Source: JAXMEB01 sp046348545 (lineage in GTDB: Bacteria; Pseudomonadota; Gammaproteobacteria; Berkiellales; Berkiellaceae). From it: a DNA stretch of 64,000 bases. The stretch is taken from contig JAXMEB010000003.1 of NCBI GenBank assembly GCA_046348545.1, positions 496,001 through 560,000 on the forward strand, given 5' to 3'. Below the pieces are notes generated by a model. The model saw nothing but the letters and a program-made list of their open reading frames with translations. It had not been told where the DNA came from and did no database searches. Below, piece by piece: positions 25,728 to 34,857 of the stretch. How positions within the stretch are numbered: the first letter of the stretch is position 1; each line of letters begins with the position of its first letter. The translations under genes were made by a program, and so were the position numbers.

Positions 25728-26452
25728 TATAAATTCTTTGGCTTGATAATCAGCAGATTAGCATCATAAGTTAGAACACCTAACATGATTGCATTGATCA
25801 ATCTGCTAACATTTACTTTATAATAATTATCATGTGACAAGGGATTTTCTCGATGGGGATCTGCCACGACGATCCGTCTTTTTTGGTCATCATAACCACA
25901 GAGTATGACAAAATGACCCAAGGGTTCACCGCGGATATCATCTAACACAACCCCCCCTTTGCCATCACCATATTCACGCTCAGACTGATAAAGATAGGTC
26001 GCACTCAATCCCGTAAGGATCGGAATCCGCGCCTTGAAGTACAAACGAAGCAAACCTACCGTTAAGTCATGAAAACGAATTGAGCCGCCATGCTCAATGA
26101 ATTGTCCATAAGCTGTCGCCGACTCCAAATGTCTTGGGGAGTTTTTGTATTGTGATTGCGCTTCAAGCTTCTTCAGAATCTGCTTGGGTAACAGTTTACG
26201 TGGGTGAAACCAAGTTGGATCGAAGATATCGAGATTATATACGTAAATATACGCCTCATACCCTCTTTTGAGAGCATGCTTACCTAAAAGTGGTGCAATC
26301 GTCCCACCCGTTGGGACTCGGTCCACTTCTTGGACAACCTGCTCCAAGGAAATAGCATCTTCGTAATATTCATAGATAGCATGCAAACTGGTTGGGCCGC
26401 AGGTCTCATCATCAGGCTGCGTATTCATCAAAATTTTTATCATGCCATCCAT
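25727..26452 (-). CDS. C39-like papain-fold peptidase
   Basis: 241 residues. Cys in PDDETCGPTSL, His in LGHFVILCGYD and Asp in IVVADPHREN make a papain-like triad of the C39/bacteriocin-processing type. There is no membrane or ATPase domain, so it is not an exporter. Proteins of this kind are known next to RLAN/ATP-grasp and GCS2 ligases, where they are thought to trim or transfer the peptide made. First gene of the run. Confidence 0.88.
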   Translation of the reverse strand: MDGMIKILMNTQPDDETCGPTSLHAIYEYYEDAISLEQVVQEVDRVPTGGTIAPLLGKHALKRGYEAYIYVYNLDIFDPTWFHPRKLLPKQILKKLEAQSQYKNSPRHLESATAYGQFIEHGGSIRFHDLTVGLLRLYFKARIPILTGLSATYLYQSEREYGDGKGGVVLDDIRGEPLGHFVILCGYDDQKRRIVVADPHRENPLSHDNYYKVNVSRLINAIMLGVLTYDANLLIIKPKNL

Positions 26453-26511
26453 GCCAAAACGAAAGGGATTATCTGAAAATCTATCAGATTCTTAAGATTC
26501 AGGGTACGAAC

Positions 26512-27501
26512 TTATAACCCTAAATTGTCCTGCTTGAAAATTTTATCAGCCCGATAGCTTGAACGAACGAAAGGCCCTGAAGCGACTTCAAAAAATCCGC
26601 GCTCAAGTCCCCAAGCACGATATTTTTCAAAATCTTCTGGCGGTACATAACGATAAACTGGGAGATGATTTTTGGTGGGCTGAAGATATTGGCCCAACGT
26701 CAAGACCGTTGCACCCACTGCTCGAATATCATCCATGGCTTGCAAAATTTCATCATCCGTTTCACCAAGCCCTAACATTAAGCTAGTCTTAACAATCACA
26801 TCCTCACGGCCTTCTTTTGCGTACCGAAGTACGGTTAAAGATTGATCATAAGTTGCTCGCGGATCGCGCACTGTGGGCGTTAGCCTACGTACGGTTTCAA
26901 CATTGTGCGCAAACACATCCACACCGCTGGCTAAAATAGTCAATACAGAGGCTTCAACGCCTTGAAAATCGGGGGTCAAAGCCTCCACCTTGGTATTGGG
27001 ACAGCGTGCTTTAATGGCTGCAATGGTGTCGGCATAGTGTTGCGCGCCCCCATCGGACAATTCATCACGATTCACCGACGTCAACACAACATATTCCAGC
27101 TTCATGAGCTCAACTGACTTGGCCGTATTGATTGGTTCTGCCGGATCTAACCATCCATGCGGGTTACCAGTATCGACCGAGCAAAATCGACAAGCGCGCG
27201 TGCACACATATCCCATGAGCATAATAGTCGCTGTGCCGTGCGACCAACATTCACTCATGTTAGGGCATTTGGCTTCTTCACAAACCGTGCTCAGACGATG
27301 CTCACGCACGATACTTCGAACGGATTGGTATGTTTGTGTTTCAGCTAATCGAATCCGTAGCCATTCTGGTTTCTTTTGATGATGATAAACAGTTTCTTTG
27401 GATTTCATACCATCTTTAATGGCGCTAAATCCCTCTGGGGTTGTGTACTTTTCACCGCTCTTGATGAGAATGGGGGTTTGAATGGTTTTTTTATAATTCA
27501 C
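26512..27501 (-). CDS. lipA: Lipoyl synthase
   Basis: 329-residue radical-SAM enzyme that inserts two sulfurs into octanoyl groups on lipoyl domains. The auxiliary cluster cysteines are in CEEAKCPNMSEC and the radical-SAM cysteines in CTRACRFCSVDTG; the C-terminal RSSYRAD region is present. Length is normal. lipB is not in the window. It is divergent from the ABC transporter. Confidence 0.97.
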   Translation of the reverse strand: MNYKKTIQTPILIKSGEKYTTPEGFSAIKDGMKSKETVYHHQKKPEWLRIRLAETQTYQSVRSIVREHRLSTVCEEAKCPNMSECWSHGTATIMLMGYVCTRACRFCSVDTGNPHGWLDPAEPINTAKSVELMKLEYVVLTSVNRDELSDGGAQHYADTIAAIKARCPNTKVEALTPDFQGVEASVLTILASGVDVFAHNVETVRRLTPTVRDPRATYDQSLTVLRYAKEGREDVIVKTSLMLGLGETDDEILQAMDDIRAVGATVLTLGQYLQPTKNHLPVYRYVPPEDFEKYRAWGLERGFFEVASGPFVRSSYRADKIFKQDNLGL

Positions 27502-27626
27502 AAAATATGTTAGCCATAAAACTAATGCTGCCGCAAGATAGCTTAATTATCACGGAAGCCCGAACCGCTTGCAAGTTTGCTAGAAACCTTTATAATCGCA
27601 ATCCAGCATTTCTTAGGTATCCGACT

Positions 27627-29387
27627 ATGATTGATCTGACACGAAAATTATCTAAACTTTACGGGCATTTCTTCGGCTTTCACGGAGAAGGGGCAAAACG
27701 CTCTGCTGCCCTGCTGGGTATCATCGGCATCAACATTGCCCTCGCCTTTTTAATCTCGATGATCAATGCCTCCTTCAATAGCTTTATCGGTGTCCTTGAT
27801 TTGCCTGAAATAACCTACACCGCTTTTTTTGGCGCAGCATTAGAGTTTATGGGGGGTGTACTGGTCTATGCCGCCATTGCCTCTTTTAATATGGCACTCT
27901 CTCGCTGGCTAGGGGACTCTCTCGCCACGGAGAAAACACTGGAACTCAACCGACGTTGGAACATCCAAAATACACCGTTCTTGTATAAATTTTTTGAAGC
28001 CAGCAAGAAACTGAATCCAGCCCAAATCATCGAGCAACATTCTCGAGAAACCGCTCAACACTCGATGACGCTACTGAATACGCTGTTAATGACGACTTGC
28101 AATGCCATCGTTGGCATCATTGGGCTTTGGCGTTTATCTTCAACTCTAACGCTGGTGATCATGGGCGCGCCATTACAAATTCCTGGGTATATGGCCTTAG
28201 CATCATTCCTGTATAGCCTTTCCTATAATCTTATCATGGGCTACCTGGGAAGACAGCTTCACACCCATGAAACGGCTACAAGAGAACTGCAAGGCGAAGT
28301 GAACCGACAACTAAATCACACCGCGGTCTTAGCAGAACCGATTGCTTTGCGCAAAGGTGCCTCTTTTGAGCAAGAGCGCACAAGTAAAATCTTACAAGAA
28401 CAAATTGGTCAATATCGTACCTTTTTCATAGCAACTGCCAGCCTTGGTTTCTTAAGAACTTTACATCAGCGACTCACCTTTGCAATTGGGTTAATGCTTT
28501 CGGCGCCAGAGATTATTGCCAAACGAATCAATACCGCACAACTATTTGAAGTCAGCGAATATTTTTCATTTGTCGTATCCCTTTTCACTTGGCGTCAAGA
28601 CAATTTTGAAGCGGTTACTCAAATGACAGTTGGCGCAGAGAGGCTAGAGCAGTTTGAGACACTCTTAAGTGGATGTGAAGCGTTAGCAAAGAATAAATCC
28701 TATCAAATTGAATACTTAAATACACCAAATGAACCGATCTGCTTTTCAAATTTGGCTGTCAAAACGCCCAACGGTGAGACTTGCATCCGCTTTCCGAAAC
28801 TTGAGATCCCTCAAGGGACGCGCCTTAAAGTCTCGGGGGAAACTGGCATGGGGAAAACAACCTTACTTAGAATGTTGTCGAATATTTGGCCCTATGGTGA
28901 AGGACAGATTAGATTTCCTGCTCCAGAATCTGACATTATCAGGCTCTCTCAAGAAGCTTGCTTCCCCTTCCGAAGCACCTTACTAGAAGCTATAAGCTAT
29001 CCTGTCAATTCAGCCGATGTCGATTGTCAACAAATTCAAACTTGGATGTGTGATTTAGGACTTGAAAAATATTCTGATCAATTAAATACGTCCGCAGAGT
29101 GGGGCAAAGTACTCAGTGGCGGTGAAAAGCAACGTATCGCTTTACTTTCACTCTTGGTGCATCGACCGATAATTGCCATTCTAGATGAAAGTTTTTCAGC
29201 ATTAGATGACAAAACCATTCAAGTTGCATTATCTTTACTCACCAAAATCTTGCCGAACACGACCTTCCTCTGCGTTGATCATGCGCCAGAGATACATAAT
29301 GGTTTTTACACGCATACATTACACCTTGAAAAAGGTCTCGAGCCAACACTTCAAGCCGTGAGTGCAGCCACACGATTGGTACATTGA
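27627..29387 (+). CDS. ABC transporter, fused permease/ATPase (SbmA/BacA-YddA type)
   Basis: 586 residues from the ATG with AGG 9 bases upstream; a start at 27507 has no such site. The N-terminal half has about six membrane helices of the ABC_membrane_2 type (GDSLATEKTLELNRRWN, NPAQIIEQHSRETAQHS). The C-terminal ATPase has Walker A (SGETGMGKTTLLR), the signature LSGGEKQRIA and Walker B (IIAILDESFSALDD). The family takes up peptides, B12 or peptide antibiotics; in symbionts BacA relatives matter for survival in host cells. Substrate unknown. Confidence 0.88.
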   Translation: MIDLTRKLSKLYGHFFGFHGEGAKRSAALLGIIGINIALAFLISMINASFNSFIGVLDLPEITYTAFFGAALEFMGGVLVYAAIASFNMALSRWLGDSLATEKTLELNRRWNIQNTPFLYKFFEASKKLNPAQIIEQHSRETAQHSMTLLNTLLMTTCNAIVGIIGLWRLSSTLTLVIMGAPLQIPGYMALASFLYSLSYNLIMGYLGRQLHTHETATRELQGEVNRQLNHTAVLAEPIALRKGASFEQERTSKILQEQIGQYRTFFIATASLGFLRTLHQRLTFAIGLMLSAPEIIAKRINTAQLFEVSEYFSFVVSLFTWRQDNFEAVTQMTVGAERLEQFETLLSGCEALAKNKSYQIEYLNTPNEPICFSNLAVKTPNGETCIRFPKLEIPQGTRLKVSGETGMGKTTLLRMLSNIWPYGEGQIRFPAPESDIIRLSQEACFPFRSTLLEAISYPVNSADVDCQQIQTWMCDLGLEKYSDQLNTSAEWGKVLSGGEKQRIALLSLLVHRPIIAILDESFSALDDKTIQVALSLLTKILPNTTFLCVDHAPEIHNGFYTHTLHLEKGLEPTLQAVSAATRLVH

Positions 29388-29439
29388 ACCATTTCGAGGG
29401 GTGGGTTGTCTCTTTGTTGTAAGCATCAGGAGGCAATCT

Positions 29440-29580
29440 ATGCATATACGTCAAAACCCAAAAAAAACCCATGTCCATGGCAAAACAGAACACATCCACC
29501 CCGCTCGCAGACTCACGGGGCACAAACGTGCTTGTCACCAACTCAGACAATTTTCGAGAGGTCGCGGTCAGCGAGGCTAG
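29440..29580 (+). CDS. Possible 46-residue basic peptide
   Basis: A strong AGGAGG precedes this ATG by 7 bases. The product is rich in His, Arg and Lys (MHIRQNPKKTHVHGKTEH). In the next frame 29471-29587 reads MSMAKQNTSTPLADSRGTN and on to 38 residues, which looks more protein-like but has no ribosome binding site; the space may hold the start of a truncated gene. Only one, or neither, is likely to be real. Confidence 0.25.
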   Translation: MHIRQNPKKTHVHGKTEHIHPARRLTGHKRACHQLRQFSRGRGQRG

Positions 29581-31199
29581 AGCGTGATCTTTAGGCGATT
29601 CATGTCTGCTGAAAGTTCATCAGTATCTTCATCGCCTAGGATTTCACTGAGATTAGACGCGTGCGCCTCATCATCACTCCAAGCCTCCTCTTCATCTGAA
29701 TCAGAATGAATGTTGCCTTCTTTCTGACGTTGGGCGAATAGAAATGCTTGGATCTGTTGTGTGCTTATTTGTTTTGTTTTCTCAGCTTCAGTGAGTTCAG
29801 GTTCCGGAGGGGGGAGCGCTGCCTTAGGATGAACCGTGGCTTTCCTGAGGCTTCTTAATGCCTGTTTAATTTGATGTTCTTTTTCAACGATGGGTTTTTT
29901 TGAACTCTCGAGTCGACTTAGTCTGTCGACTTTGGCTTCTTCTGTTTCTTCTTCTAGAAACTGATGCAATCTCACAATAGCATCCTGTAGCGATGTCGCC
30001 CTATTCAGAGCACGTTTCAAAGGACTCCTTGAGCCTTTTTCATCATCAAGTGAAAGCGAAGATGCCGGCGCCAAAGGCAGGTGCGGCTCAGAATCTATTC
30101 GTGGCTTACGTTTAATAAGCATGGGTATTTTCAGGGAATCCTCGAACGCACGCCCTAACGGTAACCCAGGCGGTGGTGGTGGCGGTGGCGATGGAATTAC
30201 GACTGGTGGTATTGATGAGACAAGATCAGATCCATTTGAAGTCGAGCTTTCATGAATTGAGGCACTTTCTAATAAATGACTAGATGATAGTACCGAGCCT
30301 TGCGTTGCTTTAAGCGTCAGCGTCATAAAATTCGGGAAAGTCTTACACACTAAATCCAACAAACAATCTTGTCTGCCCAGCTGTGTATTGGCTAGCTCGA
30401 GCGCTTGGCTGATCTCTACTGTTATTGATGATTCCAACGCAGGCGGCATCGAATAGATTGCATCGTAAATTTCTTCTACGTAATAAGGGCCGCCCAGCCT
30501 ATGCCATCGACACTGCTGATATAAAGTGTTTATCAGTGTAGTGCGCTGAAGGTCAAATGAATTTTGACTAACATCGCCCTGTTCTGCCCAACGAATAAAG
30601 TCATTCATACGTTTAATGACAGCTTCTGCCAAAACCTTCCCTTCAGGCGGCAAATAATGCTGCGTCATTTCATTAAAATTATTAAGAAACCCTTTCAGTT
30701 TTAATACAATTTTTTCTGACTGATGATAATAAATTGCATTTTGCAATAAAAGCCGCGCGTCTTTTAGATATTTCTCTAATGTTTTTGGATGAGCATATTG
30801 CTCTTCCTGAGCCCATTCATAAAAATCATTTAATTCTTGTGTAATTCTTTGAGGCACTTCACTCGAGTTAATTTTATTTTTATAGTGTTCGATACTCTCT
30901 CGAATACTACGGATTCGAGAAAGTGTTGGGAGGTGCTGATGAGCATTCAATACCATCTGAGCGGTTGCCATTTGAAGGGCTGTACTCACTTTATCTTCAT
31001 AGGCTGCTCGAGAAGCCACATTAAATGGCTTAGCCAAGAGGCTTTCTTTCAATATATCGACACCCGCATCCCGGGGCACGCCTAAATCCAATTCATGCGG
31101 CTTCGATTCTTCGATCGTAACAGGCCTGTCAACTGGCGCCTGCCATACACTGAGGACATCTGATTCATCGACTTGAGGCATCTGAACTTCTCCCAACAT
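29577..31199 (-). CDS. Poly-proline, acidic-tailed protein of unknown function (effector candidate)
   Basis: 540 residues, no signal peptide or membrane segment. The N-terminal about 280 residues are helical and look folded. At about 335-350 there is IPSPPPPPPPGLPLG, an FH1-like tract of the type bound by profilin, SH3 or EVH1 domains. After it come basic and coiled regions, and an acidic tail (HSDSDEEEAWSDDEAH). The plan recalls effectors that meet the host actin machinery, but no WH2 motif is seen. No family recognised. Confidence 0.75.
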   Translation of the reverse strand: MLGEVQMPQVDESDVLSVWQAPVDRPVTIEESKPHELDLGVPRDAGVDILKESLLAKPFNVASRAAYEDKVSTALQMATAQMVLNAHQHLPTLSRIRSIRESIEHYKNKINSSEVPQRITQELNDFYEWAQEEQYAHPKTLEKYLKDARLLLQNAIYYHQSEKIVLKLKGFLNNFNEMTQHYLPPEGKVLAEAVIKRMNDFIRWAEQGDVSQNSFDLQRTTLINTLYQQCRWHRLGGPYYVEEIYDAIYSMPPALESSITVEISQALELANTQLGRQDCLLDLVCKTFPNFMTLTLKATQGSVLSSSHLLESASIHESSTSNGSDLVSSIPPVVIPSPPPPPPPGLPLGRAFEDSLKIPMLIKRKPRIDSEPHLPLAPASSLSLDDEKGSRSPLKRALNRATSLQDAIVRLHQFLEEETEEAKVDRLSRLESSKKPIVEKEHQIKQALRSLRKATVHPKAALPPPEPELTEAEKTKQISTQQIQAFLFAQRQKEGNIHSDSDEEEAWSDDEAHASNLSEILGDEDTDELSADMNRLKITL

Positions 31200-31368
31200 A
31201 TTTCTTCCTAAACCTTACACATTAAGCACACTCTAAAAGATTCATCAATCTAGAAATAGAGACAGCTTTTAGTCAGCAGATGAAAATCATGCTACGAAGA
31301 CCTGTTAAAGCGCTAAAGATGTGTGTCAGAATGAACAATCAAACGATTATGGGTGACAATGGTATAAA

Positions 31369-31905
31369 ATGACCGTCCGACATTATCTTCATCACAATCC
31401 GAAAATCGGAACAAACTGTTACATTGATCAACAATCTCTAGTCTCTGGCCAAATTGAGCTGGGGAATGATGTTTCAATCTGGCCGATGGCCGTTCTCAGA
31501 GGCGATGTCAATTGGATTAAGGTGGGCGACAGAACCAATATACAAGATGGCACCTGTTGTCATACAACGCGCGTATCGGACGAAAACCCGAATGGATTTC
31601 CGTTAGATATCGGAGCTGACTGCACGATTGGACACAAAGTTACGCTACATGGCTGCACCATTGGTGCACATTGTTTAATCGGGATTGATAGCACCATTCT
31701 CGATGGCGTTATCATTGAGCCGCATGTGATGCTAGGCGCAGGCAGTCTCGTTCCGCCTGGGAAAGTGCTAGAAAGTGGTTATTTGTGGATAGGTCGACCT
31801 GCTATCAAAAAACGTCGCTTAACGGCAGATGAGCTCGCCTTGATGGCGCAAAACGTCAAACACTATATTCAGTTAAAAAACAACTACTTAAAAGACAATA
31901 GGTAG
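31369..31905 (+). CDS. Gamma-carbonic anhydrase family protein (YrdA/PaaY type)
   Basis: 178 residues of left-handed beta-helix hexapeptide repeats (IWPMAVLRGDVNWIKVGDRTNIQDG, then IGADCTIGHKVTLHGCTIG). Zinc-binding His residues are present: CHTTRV, GHKVTLHG, and a third near GAHCLIG. The Gln of NIQDG matches the family. Often annotated as carbonic anhydrase or acyltransferase; the true reaction is uncertain for many members. Confidence 0.93.
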   Translation: MTVRHYLHHNPKIGTNCYIDQQSLVSGQIELGNDVSIWPMAVLRGDVNWIKVGDRTNIQDGTCCHTTRVSDENPNGFPLDIGADCTIGHKVTLHGCTIGAHCLIGIDSTILDGVIIEPHVMLGAGSLVPPGKVLESGYLWIGRPAIKKRRLTADELALMAQNVKHYIQLKNNYLKDNR

Positions 31906-31955
31906 CTCATACACGCTACACGGTTAGCGATCTGCCTTTTTAAGCTACTCAGCTT

Positions 31956-33113
31956 GTGATAGAATTTAGCCTAGATGCTTACAAAATAGAGCTAAATCGT
32001 ATGTTGCATGCTCCCTTTCAAGACAACCAAATCAAGCGAATCACTGGCTATCAGAATAACTGTGGGCTTAACGTTTTAGCACATCAATTCACAAATGATC
32101 TAGCGCTGGGTCTTCAGGATCAGTTCAAGGACGAGCGCTATTACAAGAAATTACTCAAGCATTTTAGGGCTTATCACTTTCAGCCTGAATTAAGTTGGCC
32201 GGCATTAAAAGAAATCCTTCTCAAGAATCTGAATCATCCGATCACCTTAGAAGTCTTGATGGGACCTGTCTTGAGAAAAACGCTTGGAGATGTTCTCAAA
32301 GCAAATGAGGATAACAAAGCTATTCGGTTAAGTGATTTTCAGACATTTGTACGAGCTGCGCTTCAGGATCGAGGCAATATCGAGCACACCTATTTTGCGA
32401 TGTCTGAGGCTTGCAATCCTAAAGTAGCCACCGTTGCGCAAGAGTTTAAAGAGTTCAACAAGCGGGCTGATGTTATCGCTCTAGAAAATCCTGAAGCACG
32501 ACTTGATCAATTTATGGCTGAAAAAGAACATGAGATCGACGTGTATTGGGATACCACCGGTTATAACGCTTATGTTGATTTTCTTTGCGATCCCTACAAT
32601 GAAATTCCGCTTGCGCCTGAAGACGTCGAGCAGCTCAGCAGAGCGCTTCATTACAATATTGAACTATATCAAGGTGCTGATAAAACCAAATGGGAAGGTG
32701 GCCATCCATTGCCTGCCCCAGTTGCGACTATCAAAATGTATAATCGTGCAGGTGACCACTATGAAGCTATTGTCGAAGATGAAGCAATTGCTGCCATTCA
32801 CAATGCACAGTTTGAACAACAAGTTGATGATTTCCAGAAATTTAAAGTGGGTAAGATGGAATATGTCGGTAAAGCACAAACTTTGAACCGAAGTGAGATT
32901 TCCACTTGGCAAGCCGATGAAACTCAAGATGGGCTTTTATTTAATCGAGCCAACGACATTATGAGCCGCGCGTTAGATGTCGGCGTTTCTAACAAGCAAT
33001 TTACCTTATTGTGGGATAACCTTGAGCGTTGTGTCAAAGAAGGCAATACTAAAAAGATTGAAGAAATCGAAAAAACAGTTAACGAGATCGCGAAGCCAAG
33101 ATCGAAACTTTAA
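31956..33113 (+). CDS. Putative OTU-like cysteine protease, effector candidate
   Basis: 385 residues from a GTG with a weak ribosome binding site. A Cys36 in GYQNNCGLNVLAHQF takes the place of the OTU nucleophile. Far downstream, RALHYNIELYQ followed by RAGDHYEAIV (His268) looks like the last strands of an OTU domain, where a 'xIxVY' strand leads to the catalytic HY. The order Cys then His fits OTU and not Ulp1-type enzymes. The middle is helical and may be an insert. If right, it would act on host ubiquitin. No family can be claimed by identity alone. Confidence 0.6.
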   Translation: MIEFSLDAYKIELNRMLHAPFQDNQIKRITGYQNNCGLNVLAHQFTNDLALGLQDQFKDERYYKKLLKHFRAYHFQPELSWPALKEILLKNLNHPITLEVLMGPVLRKTLGDVLKANEDNKAIRLSDFQTFVRAALQDRGNIEHTYFAMSEACNPKVATVAQEFKEFNKRADVIALENPEARLDQFMAEKEHEIDVYWDTTGYNAYVDFLCDPYNEIPLAPEDVEQLSRALHYNIELYQGADKTKWEGGHPLPAPVATIKMYNRAGDHYEAIVEDEAIAAIHNAQFEQQVDDFQKFKVGKMEYVGKAQTLNRSEISTWQADETQDGLLFNRANDIMSRALDVGVSNKQFTLLWDNLERCVKEGNTKKIEEIEKTVNEIAKPRSKL

Positions 33114-33415
33114 GATTCAGGCAATGGATGTCCCGCAGCATATTTATGCAACACACTTGCGATTAAAGTTTGATAAGGGATCCCTTCATACGCAGCGCGT
33201 TGTTTTATTTTTGCTAGATCGTTGCCGGATAATCTAATATTAATTCTAGCATCTTTTTTCAAGTAATTTTCAGCAGCTTGCTTCGCCTCAGATTTTTCTC
33301 TCTTGATATTTTCAACAGACACCCACTCACCGCGCTCAAACGAATCTAAAATATCCTCTTCGTCTTTGTCCAAAGATGACACCGAATGCGATTTTGATTG
33401 CACTCTCTTAGACAT
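33110..33415 (-). CDS. Ribbon-helix-helix antitoxin (CopG/BrnA-like)
   Basis: 101 residues; the ATG used has GAGGAGGAAG just upstream, inside the end of the toxin gene. The C-terminal half is a ribbon-helix-helix fold (INIRLSGNDLAKIKQRAA, then GIPYQTLIASVLHKYAAG). It would bind the operon promoter and the toxin. The toxin-first order matches the BrnT-BrnA plan. It ends overlapping by four bases the convergent OTU-like gene. Confidence 0.8.
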   Translation of the reverse strand: MSKRVQSKSHSVSSLDKDEEDILDSFERGEWVSVENIKREKSEAKQAAENYLKKDARINIRLSGNDLAKIKQRAAYEGIPYQTLIASVLHKYAAGHPLPES

Positions 33416-33709
33416 CATCTTCCTCCTCACTTAAATACATTTTTTTAGCCTTTCGACTTGGAATAATTGTCTTGAGAAAAACAACACCCTTCTCTTTTTC
33501 AACAAAAGGGATTAAATAAACATATCCATTCACCGCGACAACATACAATTTTTGATGGGGGTATTTCTTCGCATTTGGATGTTTCAAAATATCCAAGAGC
33601 CCATCGTCATCTATGGCCGCAATCACTTCCTCGAAGCTGATTTTTCTTTCGTGAATTAATTGAGCATTTTTTCAGCTGAAAAATCAAAAGATACTTCCAG
33701 TCGAATGAT
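33408..33709 (-). pseudogene. BrnT-like toxin, 5' part frameshifted
   Basis: The open part (33408-33626, from a GTG) reads LLDILKHPNAKKYPHQKLYV and on to PFVEKEKGVVFLKTIIPSRKAKK, typical of small BrnT-like toxins. In the same frame upstream comes AQLIHERKISFEEVIAAID, then a stop. One extra A in a run of six A (complement of 33667-33672) would restore VSFDFSAEKNAQLIHERKIS, the usual N-terminus of the family. Even then no good start is left. The gene looks inactivated, or possibly phase-variable at the A-run. Confidence 0.65.
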
Positions 33710-33769
33710 CTACCCATAGTACAATGTGTGCCTAATGTCAACGAATCGTATCAAACATTTCGTGTAGAC

Positions 33770-34582
33770 TCAAGCATTGCTCCTTAAAATTCCCCTCACT
33801 CTACTGGTATTAGGCTTAACACCATGCCAAATCTCAAAGCCTAGGGCGGCTTGTTCTATCAACATACCCAGGCCATCAGACACGGCCTTTGCGCCATGGG
33901 TTTTAGCCAATTCACAAAATGGTGTGATGGTCAACGAATAACCCAAATCATAACATGCTGCGCCTTTAAGAAAATTTGGGTCCAACGGAATGCTTGCACC
34001 ACTTAAATGTGCTGATGTTGCATTGATAATCAGATCGAAATCAACATGAAGGTCTTCATATGCTGACATTTGTAATGCAGGATCATTAAATCGTTCTACT
34101 AAAGTTTTAGCTCGCGTCATATCACGATTTGCAATAACTATCTCAACGGGTTGGTGTGATAGTAATGGCTCTAAAATGCCCGCCGTTGCGCCACCTGCGC
34201 CACAAATCAAAATACGTTTACCGTCAAGCGCCCATTCTAAATTAACGAGTAAATCTTGGCACAAACCTAATCCATCCGTATTGGTACCACGCAGTTCATT
34301 TGATTGATTCCAATAAAGTGTATTCACGGCTTGCGCTAATCGTGCAGAATTTTCTGCCTGACAGATCAGAAACGCTTCTTCTTTAAGCGGAGCCGTGACG
34401 TTTGCGCCGCGCCCTCCTTTTTCTCTGAACATCTGTAGGGCATGCTTCAGTTGACCTCTAGGGACTTGAATTTTTTCATAATGCAATTGAATATCAAATT
34501 GCGCAGCAAATAATTGATGAATTTGGGGCGACAAACTATGGCTGATGGGATCGCCCATGACGCCGAAAAGAAGCTGAGACAT
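33770..34582 (-). CDS. aroE: Shikimate dehydrogenase
   Basis: 270 residues. The substrate-binding start GDPISHSLSPQIHQ, the NVTAPLKE block with the catalytic Lys, the NTDGLG motif, the nucleotide-binding ICGAGGATAG and the ANRDMTRAK motif are all present. It reduces 3-dehydroshikimate with NADPH. AGG stands before the ATG. Monocistronic as far as can be seen; the next 275 bases hold no gene. Confidence 0.96.
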   Translation of the reverse strand: MSQLLFGVMGDPISHSLSPQIHQLFAAQFDIQLHYEKIQVPRGQLKHALQMFREKGGRGANVTAPLKEEAFLICQAENSARLAQAVNTLYWNQSNELRGTNTDGLGLCQDLLVNLEWALDGKRILICGAGGATAGILEPLLSHQPVEIVIANRDMTRAKTLVERFNDPALQMSAYEDLHVDFDLIINATSAHLSGASIPLDPNFLKGAACYDLGYSLTITPFCELAKTHGAKAVSDGLGMLIEQAALGFEIWHGVKPNTSRVRGILRSNA

Positions 34583-34857
34583 TGACCTACTCTTAATTTC
34601 AATAAAAAAAAGAAGAATTGTAATTCAAGATGGAAGCAAAACTCAAACCAAGTACTCACGTATTTTTAATACTGGTGGTTACACACGTATTAACTTTGAT
34701 CATCTAAAATAACCTTAAAATCAAATCCCCTCTGTTCGACCTAACCCAAGATAACTGCTGCATGCATAATCACTCGCTGTAATATCACCCATCAAGCTTC
34801 TTTCATTTAAGTGCTTAGTGTTAAAGAAGATTTTGAGTTTACCCGATACATCTTTTA

